Of a DNA stretch of 64,000 nucleotides, positions 47,929 to 61,289 are shown piece by piece. How positions within the stretch are numbered: the stretch's first letter is position 1; every line of letters begins with the position of its first letter. The notes below the pieces were generated by a model that saw nothing but the letters and a program-made list of their open reading frames with translations, did not search any database and had not been told where the DNA came from. Source of the DNA: Latrodectus hesperus (lineage: Eukaryota > Arthropoda > Arachnida > Araneae > Theridiidae); the NCBI GenBank assembly GCA_037975125.1, contig CM075862.1, positions 43,833,777 through 43,897,776 on the forward strand. Direction: 5' to 3'. The translations under genes and the position numbers were made by a program.

Positions 47929-50429
47929 GGTATATTCTTGCATGCATTTTTGTGCTCCACCAATAGAGAAAATAAAATTCTTGGATTATCAGTGAATAAT
48001 CCTATTTCACTAAAAAATAGGAAGAATTAGGTCAAATTGCACAAAATTGTCAAAAACGCTCCATATAGCATATTGAGAAAAATTCAGTGAAATTTTTATT
48101 TACTTTTTGTTGGTTCTATTGAATTTACAGCGTCTGAAAGTCATAGAACGAGGTAAAACATATTGTACATCTTACGAAATATATATAGCAACGTATAAAA
48201 AATCAAATTCAAACACATTGATTTAAAATAAACATAAGTGGTAAAAAGTCACCTTTCCTGGCAGATAGTGAAGACGGCTGCGATTCAAATAGATTAAAAC
48301 ACCCAAATAAACCTGGAAGATTAATAGATTAGTATTTCTATAGACAGGGAAATAGATTGACGCGTTTGAAATATGCACAACTTATTAGAATAGCAATGAA
48401 ATTCAAAATTCCATTAATTATTTAATATAGAGAAATGGTATTCAAACTTTATAAATTATTTTTTATGAGATATTTGATAATCATAATTTTTTTAAAGTTT
48501 AAATGAAATTAATATTTTTAAAGTAATATGCATGAAACGCAGTTAAATTTTTAAAGTAAATTATAAGAGAATAATGTTTTATAAAACATTTGTACGTTTA
48601 TAGTTTGCAAGTATTATAAATATTTTTTTACTTAAAAAAATAAAAAAAATATTAAAGTATACTATATCTAAAATATTATAATATTTCAAACTAATTCTTT
48701 GATAATGAACCATGAACAATATTTTGAATATTTAGAAAACAACTCAATTTAAAAACAAAGGAATTTTAAAACAATTAACTAGGAGGCATTAATTTAGGTT
48801 ATAAATTTGTTTAAATCTTTGAAAAATTATATTTTTTCATTAAAATTATTTCAAATTAGTAAATACAATAAACATTAAACAAGAACAAACATAGGAATTT
48901 TTTTCATACCAAAAATTATTTATGAATAACAAATTTGCATTATTATCATATTGGGACTGATAGTTTTTTTGTTCATTTAATATGATCTTTGACACAATCA
49001 GAGACCATCATATTTAAAGAAAAGGTTTACAAAAGTGAATTATACTTAAATTCCCAAATCACTTCGCTCATATGGTGTAAAGAAAATGTTGCCAGCCATG
49101 TAATAATCTCGTTACCTGGCTATTGTTCAAAATTCTAAAGAATCTAGTATTTGTGGAACTGTTTATTAGTTATTAGAACAAAGTCTGGTTTCAATTCATT
49201 TTACTTTACTTGTTATTATCATACTTGAGAGTATAGGTCCTACTATTAAATTCAGGGCAGACACGAGTTCATTAAAACTTTTCAAATAATTTTAATTAAA
49301 CTTGATGAGAATTCTCCATAAATCCAGTAATCAAATTTTTCAATGCAACAGCATTCCCTGGGGCTCCTGTGATCTCACACTAAAGAACACTTCCTGAATT
49401 TCTGCCTCAACTTCTCTCCATCAAACTCATCAATCAAGTGTATCAATGCATTTATTGATTTATCTATTTTGTTTTTAATTTTAACTGAGAATCAGCTCTT
49501 TTTACGCTCTCTCTTGAACTTCATCTGCGAGAGAAACTTGCATCAAGAATCATATTAGAATCATCAATACGATTATATCAATCAATCAAAATTTATTAAT
49601 TGATGCTTCTTTTCTTCGCTGTCAGCTAAAAACATTCTAGCATACAGCTCCAAATAAGTATATTTTACAATAAAAAATATAATAAAATAAACAATAACTG
49701 TATTAATAATTCATAAGCAATTGGTTAAGCTAGTTTAAAATCAGTTATAAGACATTTTACAATTATTTTTAAATCATCAATTACTTCAGATTTAGCGCTA
49801 CAGTATGCAAAATGAGTAGTGATTGCGCAGTAAAAGCATATTAATATGAGAAAAATACCAATCATTCATATAAACCCTTTATTAAAATATTTACAATTTA
49901 ATTTTATATTTAGAATTATAAGGAATTTTATAAAATTATTAGTACCACATAAATTATTAATATAATACAAAAATAAATGTAATTTATAAAAACTGGTCTT
50001 TATAAATTCATTTATGTAATTATTGTATTTAACTTTTTGAAAAAAAGAATTTGTATTTTAGTTTTATAATTTTTATAATTATGGTATTAATATAATATTT
50101 ATAAATATAATTATGATATTCTATAAAAATTATTGGTAATTAAAATAGTTCACACACATATAAAAATATAGCTTTCTGTCTAATTCACTTATGTATTTAT
50201 TTTACTCTTAAGGTATTTTTCTCAATTAATTTTATAAATTATTATTTATTTTATTAAGTTTTTTAACTATAATGAAGAAGCAATTTTAATTAATTTCTAC
50301 CGAGTGTGCAACACCAAAATAACCATAAGGAATTTTTTTTCACGTTATTAATTAGAAAAAATTATTCTCTCTAAGGCACAAAAAGTCGCCAAAAATGGCA
50401 AACCTGAACTAAAAAATCACAACCATCAA

Positions 50430-50792
50430 TGTTCCCTAGACAACGCTCTCCAGCAAATTAAAAGAGAGCAATTTAGGTTAACAAAAGCACACAGTTCGGG
50501 TACGCAGCAAGGCAGGCAAGAAGTTTTAATTTCCTAACTCTGATCCTTTTAAGGAAAACTTCTTAAAAACGGGAAAAGAGCACTTCTCTCTCCGTTTCTG
50601 GGAAAAGGGGCAGCACGCTTTTTCCACCCCCCCATCTTCTCAATACAAAATACTGCCTATAATCGCCGGTCCAATTATTTTTATTTATTTATCATTCCCT
50701 TTTGATGAGCGAATCCTGATTGTTATCGGTGTTAACAACGTACCAGGGGACATTTTTCGGCCCACTCATTACAGCGCAGGAGTGAGAAGGCC

Positions 50793-50823
<31 letters not shown>

Positions 50824-51300
50824 AAGAAAGAAAGATGTTACCGAAGCAAACGTAACAATGGAATTCTTCAGTCGCTCAGTCAGAAAGTGCTCCCAAGTAT
50901 ATTGGGAGTATAATAATGCGTCTGAGGTGGAAAAAAAATACATAAACTTTTTCGGGTTGTCCTGGTTGCCAGATTCAGACAGGAAAGGGGGAATCAGAGT
51001 CATATGAATCGCGAAGGCAAGATCTTCCGGTATAATGATTTGCAGTTTCCAAAGCAAACAGTGATAATGATGAAGACCCTTTAACGAATGTTGGACATGC
51101 GATTGAAAAAGGAAATTTCCCGTATGGCAGATAATGACTTTTCTCTGCACTATTGACACTTCTTTTCGACAAGATAAGCGGGTGTAATTAAAGAATCATT
51201 AACGGCAATGCTCCGTAATTGATTTAATCCCATTATTCAATATCGTAATTTTATCGCATTAAATATTCGCTTCGGTTTGTTCTGCTGGAAACAGAGGAAA
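50430..51300. promoter_or_regulatory. Large island of higher complexity (candidate regulatory element)
   Basis: GC-richer sequence (CGGGTACGCAGCAAGGCAGG near 50498, TATAATCGCCGGTCCAATTA near 50658, TTCTTCAGTCGCTCAGTCAG near 50863, TTCCCGTATGGCAGATAATG near 51118) is interrupted at 50793-50835 by an A run and AAAG repeats. A 155-codon minus-strand frame owes part of its length to that A run, read as Phe. I reject it as coding. Confidence 0.36.
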
Positions 51301-52286
51301 TATTTTACTATATCATGTATTCTCTTCTTTTCTTTGCAGTCATTCATATTTTTAAAGGCAAACTTCGTTATCAAGAAGGTACGTTGTAGTAAATTTCTTG
51401 GTTATAACAAATTTCAATAATAATTCCGATTTCTATTCAATTTTATTATATATTATTGTTATTATATCTATTAGATTACTATTCTATATTCCGACATCTA
51501 TTGAATGGATTTTATCTCATTAAATATTCGGTTTGAATTGACCAGATGGAGTCGGAAAGTAACTTTTACTATAAAAAGTATTTAAGTTGTTTCTTTACAA
51601 AGATTCGTATTTAAAAGTAAATTTCATTGTAATGAAAGGCTTTAGTGACATCTAGGTAATAACGAAATCTTATGGTGGCTCAGATTTAACTCTTACAGAA
51701 TTGATTTGAAGCAAATTAGCTACTAAAAAGCTAGAAAATTCAGTTACAGGGATAAGAAAAAGAATCATAATTTACTAACTTTTCTCCTAATTATTAAATA
51801 TTTTCTTTTATCAAATTAAGTTAGTGATAGGGAGTATTTCAAAAACTAAAAAAAAATATATTTTTTCAATAGTTCATTTATGGTGTTTTGTGCAAAGAAA
51901 ATTATATAGCATTATTCAGTTTTTATCATGTAAGCAATAAAAATAAAGAAATCGTGAAATTTTCATTACAAAAAATTTAAAACAATAGATTTAGGTAAAA
52001 GAAATGAAACTGGCACACAAGTCTTTGTATTGTGAATGCTGATGATTGTAAATAATTTTAATAAATTAAATATCTGATTTAATGAACGCGCGTTACGCTT
52101 ATTAAATATACTTAAATTTTCCAGCGAATAATTAGACTTATTTTTAGAACGGTATTTTTTAATTATGATTTATGGATTTTACAACGTTTTCTTTTGCACT
52201 TCCAAAATTAGTGAAATATTTCTATTTATATAATGAGTATATCGATATTTTACTAAATCATATTTACTATATATATATATATATAC

Positions 52287-52351
52287 ACTGCGTGCAAAAA
52301 GTATAAGGACCCTCATATTTCAAATTGAGTGTCTTTCTTTTTACACGCAGT
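52287..52351. mobile_element. 65-bp MITE with ACTGCGTG terminal repeats
   Basis: The left end is ACTGCGTGCAAAAAG and the right end, reverse-complemented, is ACTGCGTGTAAAAAG, 14 of 15 identical. Only about 35 bases separate them and (AT) or TA sequence flanks both sides. The ends have the look of Tc1/mariner termini, so I read it as an internally deleted non-autonomous copy. Confidence 0.7.
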
Positions 52352-52377
52352 TTATAAATTCATATTAATACACATAC

Positions 52378-52379
<2 letters not shown>

Positions 52380-52413
<34 letters not shown>
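52380..52413. repeat. (AT)n microsatellite
   Basis: An AT run. A shorter one at 52268-52285 abuts the left end of the small MITE. Confidence 0.95.
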
Positions 52414-52417
<4 letters not shown>

Positions 52418-53539
52418 TAAGAATAACAAACCTCAAAAAATTCTTTTTTCGATCTGTTATTGAAATTTATTTAAAATTATAAGAATTATATTTTTGTGGA
52501 TTAATTCATATTTTCATATTTTTCATCAGACTCTCTCTTGTATAATAATTTATACATAATATAAAATAATGGTGAAGTTTGAAATTTAAGATAATGTAAG
52601 ATTAACTTTTTACTCTTTTTCTATTACAATTTTTTTTTCATTTTTGTAAAATTTACTTATAAAATTTACAAATTAATAATCTTGGGAATAGGTGTCAATT
52701 ACCAATTTAATATTTCAAATTTCGCCAGAACTATATCGAAGGTGAATCACTAATTAGATATAAATAAATAAGTTTAATTGTTAATTTTGAATACAAATAA
52801 TTTTTATATTGAATGTAAGTAAATAATTAGATATAAATAAACTCTTTGAATCTAAATAAACGAATCCATGAAATTGTAAACACACTTCATTAATTCCTCA
52901 TAATGAATTGAGAAATATTTAAGACTTAGTGTATAATATTAATTCTTTAATTTTAATTCATTTTAACTAAAAATTAATTATTTCAGAATATTTTTTATTC
53001 ATGCCTACTAAAGAGAATAGTATTGATTAGTTATGACATTTTGTAACTAGAGGCAAAAACTATTGCTAAGAATTCATCATTTTATTTTAATTTTGATTTT
53101 TTTTATGTTTAAAATTTGTATTGTGTTTTGAGGGATATTTTTTCTTCATAGGCGATTTAATTACAAAGATACTTAACTGATAAAAATAATTTTTAATTAA
53201 GATACTTTCGTAAACATTTACTTCAGCAAAAGAGGATACTTTGATATTTTGCTACTCTGTAAAAAAATGTCGCCAATAATCCATCACCTGATTTTTAAAT
53301 TTGATTTTTTAATATCGAAAAAATTGTTAGAGAGAAATTTACTTATAAGCAATCAGTACAAAGATACTTAATTCCCTCAAACTAGTTTCAGTCAACATTT
53401 CTCCCAAATAAGCATGCCATATCTCTTTATTTTTTAATAAGCAAATGACGCAATGTCTCGTTTCTTTCCTTCCAGAAAAACAAATAAACCATTCTTTCCC
53501 ATTATAATGCCAATTCACTCCTTTTCCCTGCAATTTAAA

Positions 53540-54380
53540 ATGAATAAGACGTAAGCTCGGTATCCAACCATTCATCTCTCCACAGTGTTCTTATCCCATT
53601 CATCAAAGCGATCTTGGAAAACCAGTAGCACCTTTGGATAAGGAGCCATTACACCATCCATCATCAGGAACGAGTCCTTTACCATACCCTTAAGTCACAA
53701 TCAACGGAATGAATGAGTCGTTCGAAGGGGGATAAAGGAACGCAGCAATCGCAGAAACACAATTGACCATAAAACACAACAAATCTCGCACCGTAATAGC
53801 TGGGTGGCGCGATAATTGCGGGACACTTCCTCAGCCCCAAGCCCGGGCAGACGGAGTGAAATTGGAGCTTCCCAAAACACCCGCCCTTCTCGTTAATGCA
53901 CAATGATACGGCCGCAACAAAGCCCCCGGGGAAAAGGGGGCTCAAGCATTCGCAGATGATATCCTTTCACGTTCAGGAAGTTATCAGCGTTGGTGCAAGG
54001 TCAGAAGCATGGGTCACTTCTTAATTTACCTTTTTTTTATATATATACATAGCGCAAACCCCATGGGAAAACACAAGCTAATGGATGGGCGAAATGTCTG
54101 CCTTGTTTGATTGTGAGAAAAGGGAAAATGTGAAGTGGAATGAGAAAGAAAACTAAAAGACAAACGTTTTCATGAAAGAAAAAAAAAAAAAAAACTGCCT
54201 CTGCGGTGTCGGGCCGATGGTCCCTGCACCTGTTAGATTCGGAGCTCTGCAATTAGGGATAGCACAATGGGAAAATGGAATGAGCCTAATTACTGTGCTT
54301 TCAATCGAAGAACCTCTCTAAAAATTTAAAAATATCCTTTCAGATTCTTGGACGTAGAAGCAATTGATGTCTGACACATT
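53540..54380. promoter_or_regulatory. GC-rich island (candidate regulatory element)
   Basis: The core at 53690-53960 (GTAATAGCTGGGTGGCGCGA, TCAGCCCCAAGCCCGGGCAG, AAAGCCCCCGGGGAAAAGGG) is among the most GC-rich in the window. It is followed by a second patch with CTCTGCGGTGTCGGGCCGAT near 54199 and AATGAGCCTAATTACTGTGC near 54279, which holds a TAATTA homeodomain-type core. The 88-codon minus-strand frame lacks an upstream acceptor and a downstream donor in phase. Confidence 0.38.
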
Positions 54381-54639
54381 AATAACAAGAGATAATCGAA
54401 GATAGATGCTCGTGCATTTTTATGGTAATTTTTTATAATCAAATTATGTCATGTTTTTGAAATTAGTGAAGCAAGAAAATCATTATAAAGCTATCAATGG
54501 AAAATTGCAAGTTTCATTAGAGAAAATATAATTCTTATCCAAATATCTAAACAGGTTACTCGTGTTTTTTCATCGAAACTCAGTGATTAAAACGATGTGA
54601 ATCAAAAAGCTGGTACCAAATAAATCTTTATCAATAAAA

Positions 54640-54860
54640 TCATGTTTTTATTTGTCGGTCGAATCGAAAACTATTCGTTTCCAATTCGATGGTTGTCTCT
54701 GCAGTCATTTCCAATTGGGTTGAATTGGAAACAGTCGCATGGAATGGAGCGAAATTTATATTAGAAGGCCAGTTTTTGGTTTACTTAAAATATAGTCTAC
54801 ATTTTATTTTGAAATTTTGGTTACTTCATTTGTGTAAATAATTAAAATCGTAACGAACCG
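54640..54860. repeat. Dispersed repeat, copy 1, with an 11-bp inverted repeat
   Basis: ATGGAGCGAAATTTATATTA and nearby words match 55920-56090 (ATGGAGGGAAATTTATATCA, then ACTTAAAA and GAAATTTTG) in the same order. Within this copy GTTTCCAATTC (54677-54687) and GAATTGGAAAC (54722-54732) are exact inverted repeats with a 34-base loop. Confidence 0.5.
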
Positions 54861-55099
54861 GATTTGAACTTTTTGTAAAGTGTCTTTTTTCCTAAATGAA
54901 CATCGTAATTTGAACGGGTACTACGTTCGTACAAATATCGTAATGTTTCTTAATGAAATTCATTTATTGAATGAAGACATACTGGTTCTTCCTTACCACT
55001 TTTAAAATTGTCATTTACGCATAACTAAATAGTAGAAAAAATATTTACGATAAAAAAAATTTTCATGAAAAGTGAGGAATTTAGTATTTTATAAATTTC

Positions 55100-55260
55100 A
55101 TAACTGAATAAGTTTTTAAACCTTCAACACTATATTCAATTTCTTTTTAGCTGGTCTATCATTGAGACTAATTTCTTGGTGTAAGACAAGGTTTTGAACA
55201 AAGTAAATACCGTTGAAATATCGTTATTTTTTGAAATAACAATTTTCACCTAATGCTAAG
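55100..55260. repeat. Dispersed repeat shared with 60090-60250
   Basis: AGCTGGTC.AT, GAGA, TTTC.TGGT..AA and GGTTTTGAACAA..GTAA followed by ATATCGTTA occur in order here and at 60130-60220 (AGCTGGTCAATACCAGAGAT, GCGTTTTGAATAACGGTAAG). The copies are diverged and the boundaries uncertain. Confidence 0.45.
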
Positions 55261-55919
55261 TACAGTTTATTGCTGTTACGGTCGTTTGGTGACATCCAAT
55301 CAATCATTTGAGATTAAAATGCATACAACATTTCATAAAAATAAAAAAGGCATTCCTTCGCAGTTTGAAAAGAAAAATTACTAATACTTTCAAATCTCAC
55401 TTTAAATACAAAAAATCAATTATTTACTGCATTAAAGGGTTTTAACAATCTGTTACAGCACTACCTAACATTGAATATAAGAATTTGTAAATCTTGGTAT
55501 GTTTAATTTTTACTTTTGTCACAATTTTACTTAAATTCACAAAACAATAATTTCGAATGAAATTCTTATTTTAATATTTGGCTGATGATCGACGTGACAA
55601 ATTGTATTTGATTGGAAATATCAAACTTCTCAAATTATTTAATAGAAGTAATAGTTTCAAATTTAATAAAGTAATAGTTTCAAATCGCCATCTTTTTTGG
55701 ATAAAGTAAATATATTCAAATTTAACAGTATGACTTCACAAAATTAGAATATAACTAAAATTAACGAAATTTTTTTCCAATATAATTAAAGCATGAAATA
55801 TTGATTGTATCATAAATAAATTGAAAATTCGTCCATGAGCGAAAAAACAATTATTGCTATAGCATTAATTTTGTTTGAAATTAGAAAATTGTTTGAAATT
55901 GTGGACAATCTATAAGAAT

Positions 55920-56090
55920 AAAAGTTTTATTCTACTTGTCAGCCAAAATGTTGTGTGGGGTTAAATTTAAAATGGCTGCAAGAAATGGAGGGAAATTTAT
56001 ATCAGGATGTTGATCTCTGCCAACTTAAAAGAAAAAATGTGTTCAGTTCGAAATTTTGACGACAGTTTTTGCAATTAATTTAAAACATAA
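55920..56090. repeat. Dispersed repeat, copy 2 of the 54640 element
   Basis: The words are shared with 54640-54860 in the same orientation. No coding content or terminal structure is visible. Confidence 0.45.
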
Positions 56091-57879
56091 TTAACTCCAA
56101 TTTCAGCTCCCTGTAAAGTTTTTTATGCAGCGATGTACTTAATTTAAACGATGTAATATTCCGCACAGGAAATTTTGTATCAACAAAGAAATGGATGATA
56201 TTTGCCTCTTTTTAAAACTGTCGATGCGTTACGTCTAAGAATGGAGAAAAATATTCACAGCAACGGATGTTCCCTTCTTTTATATCCCTATTGTCTTTTT
56301 TCAAATATGGAAATTTTTCTATTTTTTACAAATTATTGTTTACCTGGGCAGCGAAGGTATTTTCGCTTTTTCCAACACATCAACGCTCGGAGATGCTTTA
56401 AAACGCAGATAAAAAGAATCTCGGCATTTGATTACTTTATAACTTCTTAACTATAGTTTCCAAACAATATACATTTCGTTCGATTTGTTTATATTTAATA
56501 TATCCTAAAACACATTGTTTTGAGAAGCATTTATTTAAAATGTTTTGCAATCTGTACACACTTTTATCTGTTAAGCAATAGAACATCATATTTTCACGCT
56601 TAAACTAAAATTTCAATTGGAAAATTTCTTCTTAGGTTTTTATTTATTTGGGTATGCCATATTCAAAAATATGTGATGTTAGTTTTACATCTGTTTTCAT
56701 TGTAATTAATTTTCTCTTTCTTTTTTTTATTTCATAATTAATTTAGAACTTAGAACATTATTTTCTAAAATAAGCACTTTTATGTATTCAAGCTGCAGAA
56801 TGTTAAAGCTGTGTATTCGTGTTTTTACATTTAACTTGAAATATTAATCAGAAGTGATATTTTAATTTTTTTCAATTTCATGCATGTTTCGGTATGCTGT
56901 ACACGAAAAATATTAAAATGCATCTTCTACTTTTTTATTTCATCATACTTATTTGATGTTTGTCTTTCCATTTTATAACTAATTCTAGATACGCGTCTTT
57001 CTCGTTCAAAATCTAAATTAAGTAAGTCAGATGTAAACTATAAAGTTATTAAATGAGTTGCAAAATAATTTAAATGGAACGGAGCGAAGCAGGTACATTT
57101 ACGGCTAGTTTTAAATACATTATGGTGCATGCAGTTTGTACGTGTAATGGAACATAATGTATGTATACACATATTAACCACACATAATATAGTAATTTGT
57201 ACACAGTACAAATATGTAAATACATTATAGGAGCTTGCCCTCAGTTAAAAATCTAATACAAGTAAACTTACTTTATTTTTGGTAAGTTTTAAAATTTAAA
57301 ATCACCGACAGTTTCGTTTCATAGGAGAAACGAAGCTATAACAAGATTTTTCTTTTTACTCTATAAAATCGCTTTTTGTTTAAGAAAACAAATTCGGCAT
57401 ATGACCTGCAATTTGTAGAGGATTTAAACCATCATGAAATTCTTTGTCTGACGTGAGATTCCAACTTATGAAATTTCAGCAGAAAATTCGAATGATTTTG
57501 CAACACGCATCAAATTAAGTTTTCACTAAGACAAACACTCACAGTAGGAGTTCCATACTTATGTTTTCCCTGAGTACAATTGGTGAATATCCCTTTTGGG
57601 GAAAACTAGAGAACTACTGTCTCTCTGTGCGAGAACTGATTTGAAATAATTTTACTAGATAACGATCCGATGGTCTTGATCGTTTTGTTAACGCATGTGT
57701 GTGTTTTGTGATTGTTCAATGTGTAATACAATTCTGTACGTTAAAACCTGTATCTTTCTTTAAATGAGTTAAGTAATTTTCAAAATTTAATCATAAATAT
57801 AACTATGAAATATAGAACAAGTTAGATATTATTTTTTCAACTAGCTATCCAGATTGGATCTTCGGTTAGGACTGCATTG

Positions 57880-58410
57880 ATCTAATGGATTGACTGAGTA
57901 CCAGCATACTTCCCTATTCCTAACTTTGACTTAGGCTCTACCAGGTAGATGGAAGCTATTAGATGGGAATCTTTGAATTTTGAAGAGGTACCAAACAGGA
58001 GATTCACCAATTGTGGAACTGTCATTCCCAGAAGTATCATTTTAATTGGAGGACATTGTGACTTCAAAGCCACGGATTTGATGTTTTGCACCAGCATACT
58101 TCACTGTACTAGTTCAAAGTTGAGCTTTAACAGTTATTTGTGAGTTTTCGTAATATAAAAGTATATATCAAGCAGAAGATTCAAAATACTTCGTTTGCCG
58201 CCCCAAAGTATCATTTCACTTAGATGACACTGCGACGTGCCCTATCCAGCTTAAGTAAATCCAAAGGTTCTTCAGTTGAATCAGGATTCGAATTCACTAC
58301 CTTCAAATAATTAGAACGAAGCCCTAATAAACCCTTTTCAACGGGAATTGATATCACTATCTTCCAGCCATTAGAATGATGGCTTTTCCAAACGGACCAT
58401 CTGGTCACCT
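57880..58410 (-). repeat. Two adjacent SINE family A pieces
   Basis: On the minus strand a longer copy has its head at about 58405 (GACCAGATGGTCCGTTTGGA, a B-box-like GAATTCGAATCCTG near 58290, then GTCGCAGTGTCATCTAAGTG). It is followed by a second 3' part (CACAATGTCCTCCAATTAAA, TTCAAAATTCAAAGATTCCC, GGTAGAGCCTAAGTCAAAGT) at 57896-58060. ACCAGCATACTTC occurs at both 57901 and 58090, suggesting an internal duplication of about 190 bases, as in the copy at 15003. Confidence 0.68.
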
Positions 58411-58589
58411 GTTTATCTAAGTGTATTGTAAATATTTATACACAAAAACAGAAACATAAATTGCTTCTTATAAATTTTTAAAATACCGTTTTCCTCACAT
58501 AATTTCGAAATCTAACAAAACTATAAATAAAAACAAATTGAAGTATAAGATACAGCATTTCGAGCTCAGACTGAGTATGAGAAACTGAC

Positions 58590-59000
58590 ACAATTGCATT
58601 GACAGTATAAAAAAAAGATTTAAAAAACCGCACCATTTCTTTTTAAAGATATGTAATTTCTCCATCCACAGGAAGTAGGGATCAATGGTCAAGTTGGGGC
58701 GCTGCAATTATCACTCGGAAAAAACAACGCATTAGAGGGCAGTAAAGACCCCAAAAATGATGTTCAGTCAGTCAGCCGGAACACCTCTTTAGTAGCTCTC
58801 TGCTTTAAGACAATGCCATTTTTAAGGAGCTTCTGATCCTGCTCAAAAAGAAAGAAAAAAAACTGCATTTCAAATTGTAAACTGCTCACGATTCTGACCG
58901 AGGAAGTTTGAAAGGACCAGGGCATCGTTTTAAGCGAAAAAGAACTTGGTAAATTTAACACTGCAGCTCGAGTCAATCACCGTTATATAACGTGCAAGGT
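58590..59000. promoter_or_regulatory. Higher-complexity island (candidate regulatory element)
   Basis: The block includes TCAAGTTGGGGCGCTGCAAT near 58688 and CAGTCAGTCAGCCGGAACAC near 58766. Short frames only. Confidence 0.3.
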
Positions 59001-59688
59001 ATCTAAGATATCAGTCTTGTTTCAACGTACTTAAATATAATTGTTTTCGTTTGCATACATTAATAAAAAGTAAATAGTTCATTGTTGTGAAAATAGAAAT
59101 ATATGTAACGCTACTTTATTTTTTATTTTTTTTAAACTAATTTTCAAGTTAGATGAGGAATTTTAATACACAATGTCTAAAGTACCTCTTTTCCTTGAGA
59201 CGATGTCTATGTCAACATCTATTCGCCAACTTAGCTTTTGGTGAATCATGTGAAGATAAAATAATTTATTAATAAAAAATAACTAATAGATATATAATAA
59301 AATCTAAATATTAATACAAATGAAATCATTATTTAGATTTTCCATTGCGTTCTTGTATTTCATTTACTCCAATTTCGAAGTAAAAACACCATCTTTATTC
59401 TCATTATTAATAATATCTTTATTAATAAAAATGAAATTATTATTTAGAATTTTCATTTATTCCAATTTCGACGTAAAAAATAAAATCTTTATTCCTATAT
59501 TTTTGAATATATAACATTTCAATTACAAAATCTTTTGAAACAGCATTATTCTCAGGATGACTTTAATAAATTGTACACATAATAATTAAATATTACAAGC
59601 ATGTGCTCAATCATAGCAACTAAGATCATAATTAAATAAGAATAAAGAATTTCTTTTATTAAACAATATATCAGAAGGATACTGAAAT

Positions 59689-59690
<2 letters not shown>

Positions 59691-59721
<31 letters not shown>
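59691..59721. repeat. (AT)n microsatellite
   Basis: A short uninterrupted AT run in AT-rich sequence. Confidence 0.95.
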
Positions 59722-59724
<3 letters not shown>

Positions 59725-60089
59725 TTTAATACATAAATATAAACCGTTGTTTTCTTAATGTAAAAAATTATTTGATTTGCGAAAAGAACATAAACTGCGA
59801 TTTAAATATTCGAAAGTAAAAGAAAATAGGAAGGAAATACGAAATCAAATTTTTCTGTATATCTCACCCTTTTTTTCCTCTCTTTTAAAAATTCCATGAA
59901 TTTCTTTTAAAAAAGTTATGGCGTTTACAATTTTTTCGATTTATTAACAAATATTGTTTTTTAAGAAATGCACAGCTAACATGTTTACGGTTTTCACAAT
60001 ACATCACCGAGCAGAATTGCATTCAAATGCGATTGAGAAATTAAACCTTATTTACAAATATTTAATAGTTTCTAATTAAAGGAAATTTT

Positions 60090-60250
60090 CAATCTTTCGA
60101 CATCATATTTTTTCATATAATCCAGTTTGTTTTCAGCTGGTCAATACCAGAGATTTCGTTTCGTGGTACAAAATAGCGTTTTGAATAACGGTAAGTAAAT
60201 AAAAAAATATCGTTAAAAAATAGCAAATATTGCTATTTTTCAGTATCGCA
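60090..60250. repeat. Dispersed repeat, second copy of the 55100 element
   Basis: It shares ordered words with 55100-55260. Identity is moderate and the ends are unclear. Confidence 0.45.
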
Positions 60251-60519
60251 GTTTCTATGTGAGAGTGAGAATATATGTATCAATTAAAACAATAAATGAA
60301 ACAAAACATCACAACTGATTTTTCTGAAATGATCAACATGATGGGATTTGAAATTTGAAACAAGCACAATATATAAATCATATATGTTTCTGATAATTCC
60401 AAAAAAATAAAAATTTTATGTTTCATTAATGCATGATTTATATTTTTAATTTCTATTATTAGACATTAATTACGGGCATTCATAAATTTTTATAATACCT
60501 ATTTCCTAACGGTGGATTT

Positions 60520-61240
60520 ATAAATTCATGTGAAGGTTTTCTTTGTCCGCAACCTACATCGCAGTTTTTTCTCGAAGCAAATCCATTTCCATCTGCGACT
60601 CGATGTACGCCATTAATTACAAATGTGAGGCGGACACGCCTCTAAGTGCCTTAAGAAGTCATTCTGCTTCGTGTCGCAGCATGCTATAAATCCAGCCATC
60701 TATCGGCATACTTTTTTTCCCACATGACCAGGTAATAACAGTTTATTAAGCTAATAAATATGACACTCCCTTGCTTGAAAGACCTCAAACACGCCTCATT
60801 AGGAGTAATATATATGGAAGAGGTGAAATACGCCACGAATATCCCTGCGAATGCGGCACAATTACCAACTTAGGCAAGAAGTAAATTGCGGTTCCAAACA
60901 CCAGAGCGGCGGAACCGAATTACAGGATTACACGGGAAATAAGTGGATACATTGAATTAAATGAGTGATTCCTACGTCGTAATAAATCGCGTTACAACGC
61001 CAGATTGAAACGTGCATTTTTATCGAAGCATATACATTTATTCATACCTGTAAATTCATCAGTGCTGTTTCAGAATACGAGCTTATAATCATTTGGGTAT
61101 TTGTGGCGAGGGGTGAAAGAAACCCGATAGGCGGGGATGAGTAGAAATTCGATGCATTTATTCGATGTCTCGAGGATGTAGAAGAGTTGCTAAGATTCTC
61201 ATTTCCATCACTCTCTTTTTACTGACAAAGAAATTATGCT
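60520..61240. promoter_or_regulatory. Island with homeodomain-type cores (candidate enhancer)
   Basis: A 700-base GC-richer block with ordered, non-repetitive sequence includes GCCATTAATTACAAATGTG (TAATTA), GGCGGACACGCCTCTAAGTG, GAGCGGCGGAACCGAATTAC, CTACGTCGTAATAAATCGCG and GTGGCGAGGGGTGAAAGAAA. No frame of useful length occurs in most of it, which argues against an exon and for a non-coding element. Confidence 0.4.
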
Positions 61241-61289
61241 TTTAAGTACTATATTTTCATGAAATATTATTTTTTTAATAAAGGCGGGC

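Noticed and set aside
50692..51159. 155-codon minus-strand open frame
   Set aside because: Part of its length is a poly-A tract read as Phe; no exon signals; lies in a candidate non-coding island.
53679..53945. 88-codon Cys-containing minus-strand frame
   Set aside because: High G+C alone explains the open frame; Cys spacing fits no zinc finger; no splice sites in phase.
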